Of a DNA stretch of 64,000 bases, positions 9,603 to 21,160 are shown piece by piece (position 1 is the first letter of the stretch; the number at the start of each line of letters is the position of its first letter). The notes under the pieces are model-generated. The model worked only from the letters and a program-made list of their open reading frames with translations, had not been told where the DNA came from and did not search any database. The position numbers and the translations under genes were made by a program. This stretch comes from Symbiodinium natans (lineage: Eukaryota; Sar; Dinophyceae; Suessiales; Symbiodiniaceae): NCBI GenBank assembly GCA_905221605.1, contig CAJNDS010002119.1, forward strand, positions 434,001-498,000. Direction: 5' to 3'.

Positions 9603-12600
9603 GTTCGGCTTTCGTTAAGTCCTCGGGGGGGGGGATTGTGTTGAGTGATGTAGAGACTCTAGAGGGGTTGCGAGTTGAGAGGGGTAGGAATGTGTGTCGT
9701 TTGTTTAGGACACTTTGGAGGAGGGCTTTGGGCCCCTCAACCTAAGCTAAACCCCTCAACATCTTTCAACCCTGAGGATTCTAAACGCCCCCCCCAAAAC
9801 CCCGAAGCTCGAAGCCTTTGAGCTTCAGGAGCCCTCCTCCCTCCTCCCCCCTCCTCTCGCCGCGGTAGGCCGCCTCATCATCGGCCTCTCCCTGACTTTG
9901 TCGGGCCGCTACGACGAGGTGCAGAAGGCTCCTGACCCCCCCTCAAGCATCCCTAGAGATTATATCCATCCCTCCACACCCCCTTTAAAACCGTCTAAAC
10001 CCTACACATCCCTTTGTCTCGCAGCCCGTAGTCCAAGGAGGAGGCCCCAAACCCACCCTTACAACGTTGTCGATTTTGAACGTCTTGGTTTTGGGCTTCG
10101 GGCCGAGGGCAACTAGCAACCAGCTGGTGCAACCAGCTGGTAACTAGTTCAACCAGGCCATCGAGTTGCGAATTTTTAGGTGTCGCGGCTAGTATGCCGT
10201 GTGCACCCCTTTTCTCGGCACCTCCAAATGGTCCAACTTCCTTTGCTTAAGGCCCCCCAGCCTTGAAGCATATGACTCAGACTCGGCAAGCCCAGCGCCC
10301 CGGCCCTGCATGGCCCTGCGAGCCTCCCAACCCCATCAACTCTTCATGTCCCCCCCCCCAAACCCCGACTCCCTGAATACCCCTACATCCCTACATCCCC
10401 TAACTCCATAGAAGCCTGAAACTACCACCAAATCCCCCAGATCCCGTACCAGCCACACCGGCGCGGAGAGGCCAATGAGGTGAAACAAACCTTGGAGCGC
10501 CCCGGCTTGTGCGCAGGCTGAGGCGGCCTTGTTGAGGTCTTTGTTGGGAGTTTCTGTTTGTGCTCCCGAAAAGCCCTGTAAGCCCCCGAAACGCCTCAAC
10601 CGGAACTGAATCCCAGGCTCCTAATCCAGGAGGCCAACCTGCAATCCATTCGCGGCCGCGGCTTTCGCGACTTCCGCGGCAACGACCTTTTCTTTGAGCC
10701 TCGGTGAGACAGCGATTGGGAGATGAGGGAGCCACTGATGGTGTTGTGGGGGTTTGTTTGGATGCTTTGATTGCGAAGTCTTTGGGGTTGGATTCTCACT
10801 TCGTTAGAGCCAAGGGACGAAGGAAGTCTCCTTGTTGAGCCCGCTCACACTTTTTTGTCGTCCAGCGCTGCAGCGAGGACCTCCTCATCCAGGACGACAA
10901 AGGCGACCCGGACGAGGCGCCAGCGCTAGCCAAAAGCCAACACTGTCAAAGCAAAACCGCCCACAATCGCCGCGCTCTGTAGACTTGGGGTAGCATTTGC
11001 GGCCTGCGTTCCAAGGATGTGGACTAGCTATGGGCAGGAGATACCCTTGTCGGGGTCTGCAGGGGTTCGAAGGAGTTCCCTTTCCCTCTTCAGTCATGTT
11101 CAAGCGGTGTCGAAAACGGGGCACAAGGTCAGACGCGTCTACGCGGACATGATAGACCGGCGCCTCCTGGCAGCAGAAGGGTTGGCGATCCCAAACCAGC
11201 CCAGACGGTTTCTTGGGGCACTCGTGGGATCCTTAGTAGGGACTTGAGGGCGCTCTTGGCCATTGAGTTGGCTCGCAGTAACTTAGAATTGCCTCGGGTT
11301 CCGTTCGGGGTTGACGGGGTACTCTCCTGTTGTCAGAGCGACGTGTTGTGGCGTTCTGGGGGTCACACTATCTCCCAGGTTCAGAATACAAGGCGGCTGA
11401 AGAACAACAGATTAGGCCACTATGTAGAGTGTACTGTAGGAGCAAGCGAGGTCACGGCGAAAGAGGCTAGCCCAGCGAGCAGGGGGTTTTGATGTCGGCA
11501 TGGGGATTGGGGTCCGGGCCTCAAGCAGCCCCGCCCCTTAAACCCCCTCTAGCCTCTCGGCAAAATAAACGCAACACTTTGATCTTGAACAGCCTTGCAG
11601 CTTGAGCGACGTTAGAGATGGGGGTTTGGTGAGTTTAGTGTCAGCCCTGGCAAAGACTGGGCCTTATGGGCCCATGGAAGTTTCAAAACCAAACGGTGGT
11701 GCGGCTCCCTGAGAGAAAGAGTCGATGGGTCCGCCTCTCCGGCCCTCCGGCACTCTGGCCAGCCGAGGCTTAGCCGATATCTTCCTGGGGCCGCAGACCC
11801 ATACCCTGCCGCTGAGCAGCACTGAAGGGGGTTTTGATGCGGTTCCGAGTCCGTGTTTTGCTGTTCGATCTTGCTGACGCATGCCACGCGCCGTGCCGGC
11901 TTCGTCCCCCCGTGACATCCACACCTAATTCCTGAAGCTAAGCCGGCGCATCATCGCAGTCGAGGTCGGATGTTGCAGCGCGAGTGGCCTGGCAAAAGCA
12001 GAGGCCCACCAGCCTAGAGTCGGCATGACTGCATTAGGTTACCAGAGTCAATGAGCACAAAATTCGGGGTATTTAGGTTTGGAGTTGAAGTATAAGAGTG
12101 TAAGGGGTTCAAGGCATAGGGCACAGTTAACGCATCCACTAAGAGTCCGAGGGGGGGCCCTTGCAATTGGGATTCTGCTCTGTTTGGATTGGATTAGGGG
12201 CACCCCCTTTTGTGTTTTGCCGGGGGCACCCCCTTTTTTGGTATGTAATATATAAACACACAAGTGTCTCAACCTTGGGTGCAGGACGATCATGAAGCTT
12301 GGCTGCAACTATGTGACCAAAGTCTGCTGCGTGTTGACGCCTTAAGACTTAGAGCAAAGCCCGCAACTCTACAGGTCCCAAACCCCACAATCCTGAAAGC
12401 CGCCTTAAGGAAGCCTTTAACCTTTACTCAGGGGGTACTCAGCACTACGTGGATTTTCACGGAGTTTCATCAGGACATCGTGATATCTTTCAGCTAGACT
12501 CAGACATTATCTTGGCCAATGCGCACAAAAACTATACATACCAAAACGGCACCCAGCGCAGGTCCCGCTGCCGCGCCTTCACTCAGCTGCTAACAATCCC

Positions 12601-15600
12601 AGCACCTCTCTTCAGTGTGCAGAACCTAAAAGTCAGACTCTCCGAAACTGTCGAAGGATGTATGAACATCACACCCTCCCGGTGAATGCCTACCGTCCGG
12701 AAGCTGGTCGACCAGGCACCCGATGTTCAGGGTAAGCCAAGACGGCTGTTGTTTTTTGTCGCGGGCGAAGCAGCTTAGCTGGCTCTCGAAACAAGCGAAG
12801 TGGACACGTGGGTGTTGAAATGTTGGCTTCGGGTGCGGTGGTTGGGTGGGCGGGTAGGTTGCATGTGTTGGCTTTCATCTCTGTTTCTGTTTGGCCCCCT
12901 AAGTCAAATACTCGAAGACGCTACCCACTTGTCCTGCATCGGTTTCCAGACTCCATGAGCTGAAGTAAAAAGCGCAAGCAAGCCTCTGCGACTCTTGCGC
13001 AGGGTCCGAGTTCCCCCCCCAACCCGGAGGAAGAGCTGTGTAGTATGAGAGATAAGGAAGGAGACCTGATCAGACGCAGGCTGACACCCTAACCTTCCCA
13101 ATCGGGCCACCCGAAGCTGAAGCGCTGCCCAGAGGCGTTTTCTCCGTGAGCCTCACTGCCTCGGATCACATGCTCGAGGGGCCGGGCGGTGGGTTGGGGA
13201 TTGCGGGACAGGGGATTCGGGGATTCAGTGCTTGGGGGCCTCGGGGCTTCAGGGTCCAGCCCATGGGTTTTCAGGGTTGAAGTGGGGCTTGGGGTGTAGC
13301 GGTTGCAACTGCAACGCTGGGGGCTTTCCTAAGCAGCGCTTGAAGCAGTCCCTGCCGTAAGCCCTGAACCCCTAGCAAGGCGGCATCTCCCCAGAAAGGC
13401 CTGCAGAAAGAAAGGCCATGCGAGCTTTCGGAACGCATAAACAACGGCCCACGGCATGCCGCATACCCAACGGACGCCCCATCTCTGGGGCCCCAAGAAA
13501 TTGCTTTAAGCAAAGACCCCAAAAAGCCAAAAGATGGCTGCGCCCAAGACCAGGCTGCGCATGGCCGGGCAGCTGGGGAGCAGGTCACTGGCCACTATCA
13601 ATGGGCGACCTGGCAGACAACCTCGAGGTTTGGTGCTCCCGGGAGTTTTTTTTTCACCAAACTCAAGAGGATGTTTATTGAGGTTCTCAGGGGAGTATCA
13701 TGGAGTATCGTGTATTTCTACGGCCTCTATCGATCACCCGAGCCCCGATGAAGCTGGAGTGTCCCGACTGGAGCATGATGGGCCGTTGCGGAGTCTCCAG
13801 ATCCGACTTAAGACGCCCCCTGAACTGCAATCGGAGCCCACCCAGGGCTTCCCATGTCAGCTGCGCCCAGGAGAAGCCCAATGCTGCGAAGCATGTGCCG
13901 CCTGAACTTCAGGGACGTCGGCCTCCCGCCGCCTTTGGCAGAAGAGCAGCTCGGCAGCTGAAGGGTTTGACCTTAGAGGGGTTTCCGGATGTTTGGAGGG
14001 CTTTATCATGGGCTTTAGAAGTTGTGTTCCTTTGCATTTTCCTCACCTGGCGTGGGCGTTTGTTTCTTTCAACTTCTCCTTTTTTCGGGTTCAGCTCGTG
14101 TGGGCTGAAAGAGGCAGGGGGCCGTGCGCCGCGTTCTGAACAAGTGTTCTTGCTCCCCGCCTGCACGGCCCTACCTCCGGAAGCTTGCTGTAAGGTCCGG
14201 TTTAGAGAGTTCAAGGCCTAGGCCAGTTGAGCCTGAGGTGTTTTAGGGGCTTTGATTGCATTTCGGAGCGAGATTTTGTTCCTTGCATCGAGCCGCTGAC
14301 CTTGTGGTCATTTTTGTGGTCATTGCCGATCTCACTTGCACTCAGACGAACCCTCTAGTTGCACTCAACCTCTCTGAGCCCTAAATCCTAAACCCCAAGC
14401 TCGACGAGCCCTTAAACCGAAACCTAGACCTCGCCAAGCCTAAACCCTAAGCCCTAAACCCTGCAAGACTCTTCCTGTGCCCTTTTTTCCTGCCGGTCAT
14501 GCCGGAAGTCCAAGGGAGCCATTGGATAGCTACGAGATGCTCCTGGCAATGCAGAGGATCGTCGCAAGGGAACCTGCAGCTCGGATCCCCTCTGAGGTTT
14601 AATCTCCCTAAACCCTAAACCCTAAACCCTAAACCCTAAACCCTAAACCCCTAAAGGAAGCTTGCATCAGGGAATGTTGGGCTTTGGGGGGGTTTCCGGT
14701 GTTTAGGGTTTAGGGCTTCAGCTTGATCTCGGGGCTTTGGGGGCTTGTTTCATGAGGTGGTTGGTGATTTGGTTTTGTGAGGCTTTGGGGTCAGTTTTGT
14801 TTTTTTTTGCTGTTTTGGGCACACCGGGGTGGTGTAGGGATGGCTCAGGGTCAGAAAAATAGAAGCTGTTGGCAGGAAGAGCTGGCAGCGCGTGTCCTTA
14901 GCCGCCCGAGCCCTGCTCACTTAAGCGGGGCTTGGGTTCTGAAGACCTTGAGAGAAATGGTGTTGAGGCTATGGCGTGCGTGGGTGCGCGCGAGGGCGCC
15001 TGCCTGCGCGTGGGTGCGCTTGTGTGGGGTCAGGTGCATGGGCGTGCGCTCTTGTATATGTGTGAATGTGCGATTGCATGCATGTATTCATGTGTACGTG
15101 TGTGTGTGTGTGAGAGAGAGAATGTGTGGGTGCTTTGGCTTGCGGGCGGCACTCTGGCAACCCATATCTCATGATCCCTGCGAGACCGAAGAGCTAGAAT
15201 GGTAAGCTTCAGAACAGCCGTAGCCCTGCAGTCGCACCCAGAGCCTGAAACCTCCAAAAGCCCCCGGAACCAACAGCTCCCAGGTCTCAGTCTCGCAGTT
15301 TGTCACAGTTTGCTGTTTTGTTTTCTCGTACCCTTCATTGCTGCGGGCCACCTGCGCCTCCCGCTCTGACCCAGGAAGTGATCATGACCTGCCTCTCAGA
15401 CCTGGAGACCTCCATGGCAGCTTGGGGCATTACCCCGGTGATCACAATCATGTTGGGGCTGTCAGGTCCGAAATAGCGTGACAGCCATTTCAGCCCGACC
15501 CCAAAACCCTCAAGCTGGATGTTTCTCTCCAAAAACAGTACGAAGAACCGGACCCTCCCCCCCCGAAACCGCAAACCCCAAACCCCAAAACCTCCAAGTC

Positions 15601-18600
15601 TTCTCAAGCTCGAGCTGTCGAGATCCCATCTGCCCAAGCTGAGGCCATCGTCGCTGCAAGCCGCGTCAACACTTCTGCCAAGGCCTGCCGAAATACGGCG
15701 ATGACATATTCATGTATACATAGATATATATACACTTATACATATATATATATACATACATATACATATACATATGCATATATATATACACATACTTATA
15801 TGTATGTGTGTATGTATGTATGTATGTATGTATGTATGTATGTATGTATGTATGTATGTATGTATGTATGTATGTATGTATGTATGTATGTATGTCTGTC
15901 TGTATGTATGTATGTATGTATGTATGTACGTATGTATGTACGTACATACGTACGTATGTATGTATGTATGTATGTATGTATGTATGTATGTAGAATATCT
16001 TGGTTGTCACAATGTAGGTATACTGTCACCCATACACTATGCTTGTTTCGTGGATAGACCTATGTCAATCTGAAGACCTTGAACCCGCAACCTTTGAAGC
16101 ACGAGCGGGGCCCCGTCGCACTCTGCGTTGCTTGCGGGTAATCCCTCCCGCTACAAAAGCCGCAACACAACAACAAGGAACAATCCCTGCGCCCGAGTTC
16201 GGGGCTTTGGCACGTCGAGCCTAAGCCCTAAGCCCCAAGATGTAGGTGATGATTATGTACAATGCCGACACCAACGCTGTCTACAACAGCGTCAACGGAG
16301 CTGCCGCTCGGCCGTGCTAGTCTTCGAGCCCATATGTTCTGAATGTCATCTGTGGGTACCGGGTATCGCGTAGGGCTTCCCGGCTTTGCCCTTTCCGCGG
16401 GCTATATGGACAGTGACGGGCGCCAATTGGTGAGGAGCCACAAGCATCCATCTCCAGTTGCCCCAAACCGAACAGAGACCCGAAAACACGAAATCAGAGA
16501 ACCTTGCAACACCCAAAGCCGAGTCACTGAGGTGGGTTATCTGCTGGCACCTAGCAGCTGGCACTTTACCATGCCGCCTGGGCAAAAAGGGGCAACTCTG
16601 ACCCTGGTCGAGGGTGCTATTCGGGTTCAGGCCCAGGAAGTTTAAGGGGCAAACCTTCGGAGTCTTGGGCCTTGCGCATCCTCACGCTCCGAAGATACCC
16701 TGAACTTCTTGGTGATTGCTTATGCTGAAATTCCGTATTGCAGGGCCGGCAGCAAGCCGAAACTATCTTAAGATTATTACGACACACTGGGCATGGGATT
16801 GGTCACTTGGTTTGGGTTTGGACAGTTTGGGCAAGTCTGGTAGGGAGCTCTGCCAGGCCGAAGACTGAAGCAAGAACATCAGCCCCCGTTTGCTAAATCT
16901 CCATTTGGGCCTGGCGGGGTTTCCGGAAACTCCGCCCAAACCCTCCGAGACTTGCTCCAACCCTCCAAATCCCAAAACCATTCCCCCAAAGCCATTCCAA
17001 ACACTCAGCTCTCCCCTTGCCCTTCCAATTCCAGGAGACGCCCCCTGAGAAACGACGCCTCAAAACACCCCAATCCGTTCACGCTTTTCTATTGAGGAAC
17101 CACTCATGCCGTGTTTTCGGCAGCACGACCAACTTCGTGCAGGTTTACAGGCCATGAGCTGGGCCAAGGGGCTGTGTATACGGGACTCCGTGGACTCTGG
17201 GTTTGAGGTTCGGTTTGCGTCCGAAGCCCTGGCAATTCCACAGACGCGAAGCCGTGAAGCCTCGTGCACAGCCCTAAGACTTCACCAAGTCGCACCCAGA
17301 GCAGAGAAGTTGAAATAGGTGTCTGCACTACCGCGGAGCTTCCCTGATCCATCTCAGCCCTCCCAAGCCCTCTCTCACCCCTAGTGAACCCCAACAGTTG
17401 TTGGCTTCGCGATCAAGCCGACATCAAGACATCAACTCTGCAGGGCGCAGTTCGGCATCGTTCCGTCCTCCTTGGATGCCGCCGCTGTGGGCGCCGCCCT
17501 GACCGTCACTCGGCTGCCCAAGGACTGTCAACACCCCTGAGCCACCTGAGCCCCGAGCCTCAAAACCCGAACCTTGAGCCTGAGCCTTCAATTCGCGTCT
17601 TCTGCGGCTTTGACAGCGAGCACCTTGGAATGGCTCTTGTTTGGTCAACAAGTACAATATGGGCAGTTTTCTAAACTATCCGTTTGGGGTTCCTATGCCA
17701 ATAAGAATAGGCTGCTATTTACAGCAGGGTGCCCATAAAGGGATAATTGTAGGGAGCCCCCTCGGAGCTCTGTAAACCGTGGTCGTTGGAACCCTGCACC
17801 CCTGAACCACCCCTGCAAACACCTTCAATGTCCAGCCTCCCTACTTGGCTGAATGCAGGAAGAGGGTGCAAGTCGAAATCCAGAGTCCACACACTTTTGT
17901 AGCTGTAGCTACGACGATCGAGATGGCCGACCCTTGGCTGAGTGTTTGGGGGTTCAGGTGATGACTGGAGTGGAGCGGACCAACTTCGAGGCTAGCTGGA
18001 CATCCGGGAACCATGGCTGTAGGCTGTCGTTAGTAGTTGTGTTGGAGTCTACGGGAGCCCCAAGATCAGGCTCTACGTAGGCCTGCGGGCCTTGAGCCGA
18101 GGTTTCCCATGAGCGGGAAGCCACGAGGAAATGAAGCCTCTGTCAAATGGGCAGGTTGCAGATCCTATGAAAGAACTCACCTTGAGTTAAGTTATGTTTA
18201 GATCCCGAACATGCCACACATCTGCACCCCAGCACCTAGGCAGGTCCGTGCCATCTGTCTATCCGAGTTTTAAGGATTGAGTTGAGCGGCTGGAGGTTTA
18301 TCGTGTAGGGCTGCGGGGATGGCTTGCAAGCAAGGTTAATGGTTAGCCCCCGGAAAGAGCTACAGATTTACTTCGTTGTCCTAAAGGTAAATCATGAACC
18401 TGTGATGGAGAGCCCAAGTAGTAAGGGTGTTGATGTCATGAACTTGTCTGTCACCAACTTAGTATCTTGACCTGTGAGTTGCATTCATGAGCGATTCTGG
18501 TGTCCCAAAAGTGCTTCAATCTCAAGAAACCAATAAACTAAAAGAGAACACAGTTAAAAATATGAATTTTAATTTGGTTTTTCTCTTCTTATTATGTTAA

Positions 18601-20972
18601 TATTAAAACTATGAAGAGATAATATGCTATTTTATTAGTATTAATATTATGTCCTAAAAGTGAATAAAGATAGAATGAATAAAGAGAAGATTATTAGTAT
18701 GAAGAGAACAATATTAATACTAATAATACGTCCTTATAATATAAATATACTGTTCTCTTCATATTAATGTTGTGTGTTAACCGTTCATACCTTGGAAAAA
18801 GCGAAAACAAGCGAGAGAAAAGACGCGATTTCCTGAGGAGGTTCCACATTTTGCCATGGTGATTTCTTCCGGACAGCGTGCTTCGACCGGCACGCAAACC
18901 ACCCGCTCTGTGCCCCACAACGCCAAGCCTTAACCGCAGCAAACCCTGCAGCTTTTGTTGATTTCATCCACTCACAAAACCCCTTTGACCTGAACTCGCA
19001 GAAGTGTCTGCGCAGGGCGAGGACACCGAGAAGAACATCCGCCTCACGGACACGCTGCGGAGTGGACAAGGCGTCCGGCTTGGGGCTTTCAGGGGGGAGG
19101 GGGGGGGGGGAGGTGCATCATATAGGGCATGCAGGATATAAGGTCTGCTTTTCGGGCCAACTTCAGTTTGTGAAGGCCCAGCTTGTGAAGGCCCCCGCTT
19201 GGAACCCAGTCAAGCAATAATTTAGCAACGTGCTGCATACACTTACGCTATGCGATCCGAGACCAATTTTGCTCACTGGTGTCTCAGACTGATCTGAGTC
19301 CTCAGCGCATCAGTCCTGTCGCAAAGAGGGCCCCCATGGCAGCCCCGCAAGCGCAGGTGATGGGGAAAGGCGGTGGTGGGGTGGCGCAGGGCAAAGATGA
19401 CAGCTCGGCATTTTCCGGCTGCTGGTATTGCTGCGGAGGTCTTCATTGTGAGTGCAACCGACCCAACGGGGATGACGCCTTCACCAACTTCATGTGCCAG
19501 CTGCCTCTGCCATTCCCAATCTGCAAGTGCTTCAGCCGGGACACGGAGCCCGGCAAGTGGCGCTCGTGCACGGACGGCAAAGGCAACTACGAGGTATGGC
19601 AGTTCGTGGACGCCAACACCATTGAAGTCCAAGGCAAGAATGAATGCTGCGGGGACGGTTGCAAATACAAGATGCACCGATGCTGCGGCAAGAGATGAGA
19701 GTTCACGCACTGAGACTGCCACGAAAGGAATAGAAGAGTGCCGTACTTTGGCACCCACTCGTTTCACTGCTGCTGCACTGTTGCATGTATGAATTCTCAT
19801 ATGGGTTGGTGGTCTCTTTAAGTAGGGATTCTGTTTATAGGGGAATTTTTTTCGGGGTTCTTATTAGGGTATCTAGGGCTATATTCAAGCATAAGGGTAA
19901 GAGATAAAGAGGCCACCGGCCGTAATTCTGTCTAGCGCTCCTTCTGAAACGCAGTCAAGGATTGTCTGAAAAAAGCAAAGCTTAAAATCTTGCACTGGCT
20001 TTCACTGCACACACCCCGGTGCCAATTGTGGGGCATGGGCTTGGCGACTTCACAAGTGATCCGACATGTGGGGGGGGGGAAGCTCTCAAAGTAATTTCCT
20101 GGTTCCTGAGTGCAGGCCCGAAGCCCCAAACTCCAAAAGCCCTGAGCCGCTTCCTTGCATGAAATTCTCCATCGGTGTTTGTCGACTGAAAGGTCCCAGG
20201 GAGGCCAGCTCTTACCTCATTCGAGCCCCGAACCGAATAGGCGCCGATACCAGCTACGGCCAAGTCCAGTTCCGTTTCGACGGCACGTTCCAAAGGCTCG
20301 CAGTGGAGGGGGGGGGCACTTCTCAGTTGGGGTCGCATTGACGACCTGCAATAATCTAGGGCCTTAGGAATTGTTGCATAATTCTATAGGGACCATGAGG
20401 GAATGCTAGTAGTAACTATTGGATCCGGAATGTGTGTGTGTGTGTGTGCGCGCGCATGGGCCGTACAATGCGTCAGTTACAGGACTTATGCTTTCTGGAC
20501 CCCAGAACCCCACACCCTAAGCCCTCACCCTAATAAGCGCTAGTTCAACGGATCTCTTTCCTCTTGGTTCAGAGAGTTGTCCGGGTCGCTCAGAAGCACC
20601 TGGCTCCCGGCTTCGAGTTCTAATCCGGGGGACGCTTCGGGTTCACGAAGGGAGGGGGGGGAAGCTCTGGGCTGAAGCTTGAATCCTGTCCCCGGCAAAC
20701 GGCATTACTGTAGGCTTTCAACGCCGAGCCCCATGCTTGGGGCTTAGGGTTCATAGCCAGCATTGGAGCCAGTAAGTTGCAATCTCACTTTCCCATCATC
20801 GCATCGCGAGACCAAGACTTAAACTCGAAATCAAAGCCTGCAGCACGGCCGTCAAGCTTCTCACATCTCTCCCCCCCCCCCCCCGCAATTTCGAGGCCAG
20901 CAGTGACGTTGCAGCTCCGTGCGCAGGTGGGGGTCAGCTTCCTTTTGCGTTGTGCGTTTTGCGTTTTGCTCT

Positions 20973-21009
<37 letters not shown>

Positions 21010-21072
21010 TGGGTGTGGGTATGGGTGTGGGTGTGGGTGTGGGTGTGGGTGTGTGGGTGTGGGTGTGTGGGT

Positions 21073-21160
<88 letters not shown>

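Noticed and set aside
15120-15201. Possible exon reading CGCFGLRAALWQPISHDPC before a GTAAGC donor
   Set aside because: Its phase does not fit the clear exon at 15375, while the exon at 14902-14959 does.
17853-18080. 75-codon frame containing THFCSCSYDDRDGRPLAEC
   Set aside because: The overlapping exon 17909-17951 in another frame (TTIEMADPWLSVW) has a matching acceptor, donor and phase on both sides.
19273-19800. 175-codon minus-strand frame opposite the cysteine-rich ORF
   Set aside because: Its composition (Ala/Val/Leu/Arg rich, no motif) is what a GC-rich coding strand gives on its complement. The plus frame has the structured cysteine pattern and its own stop.
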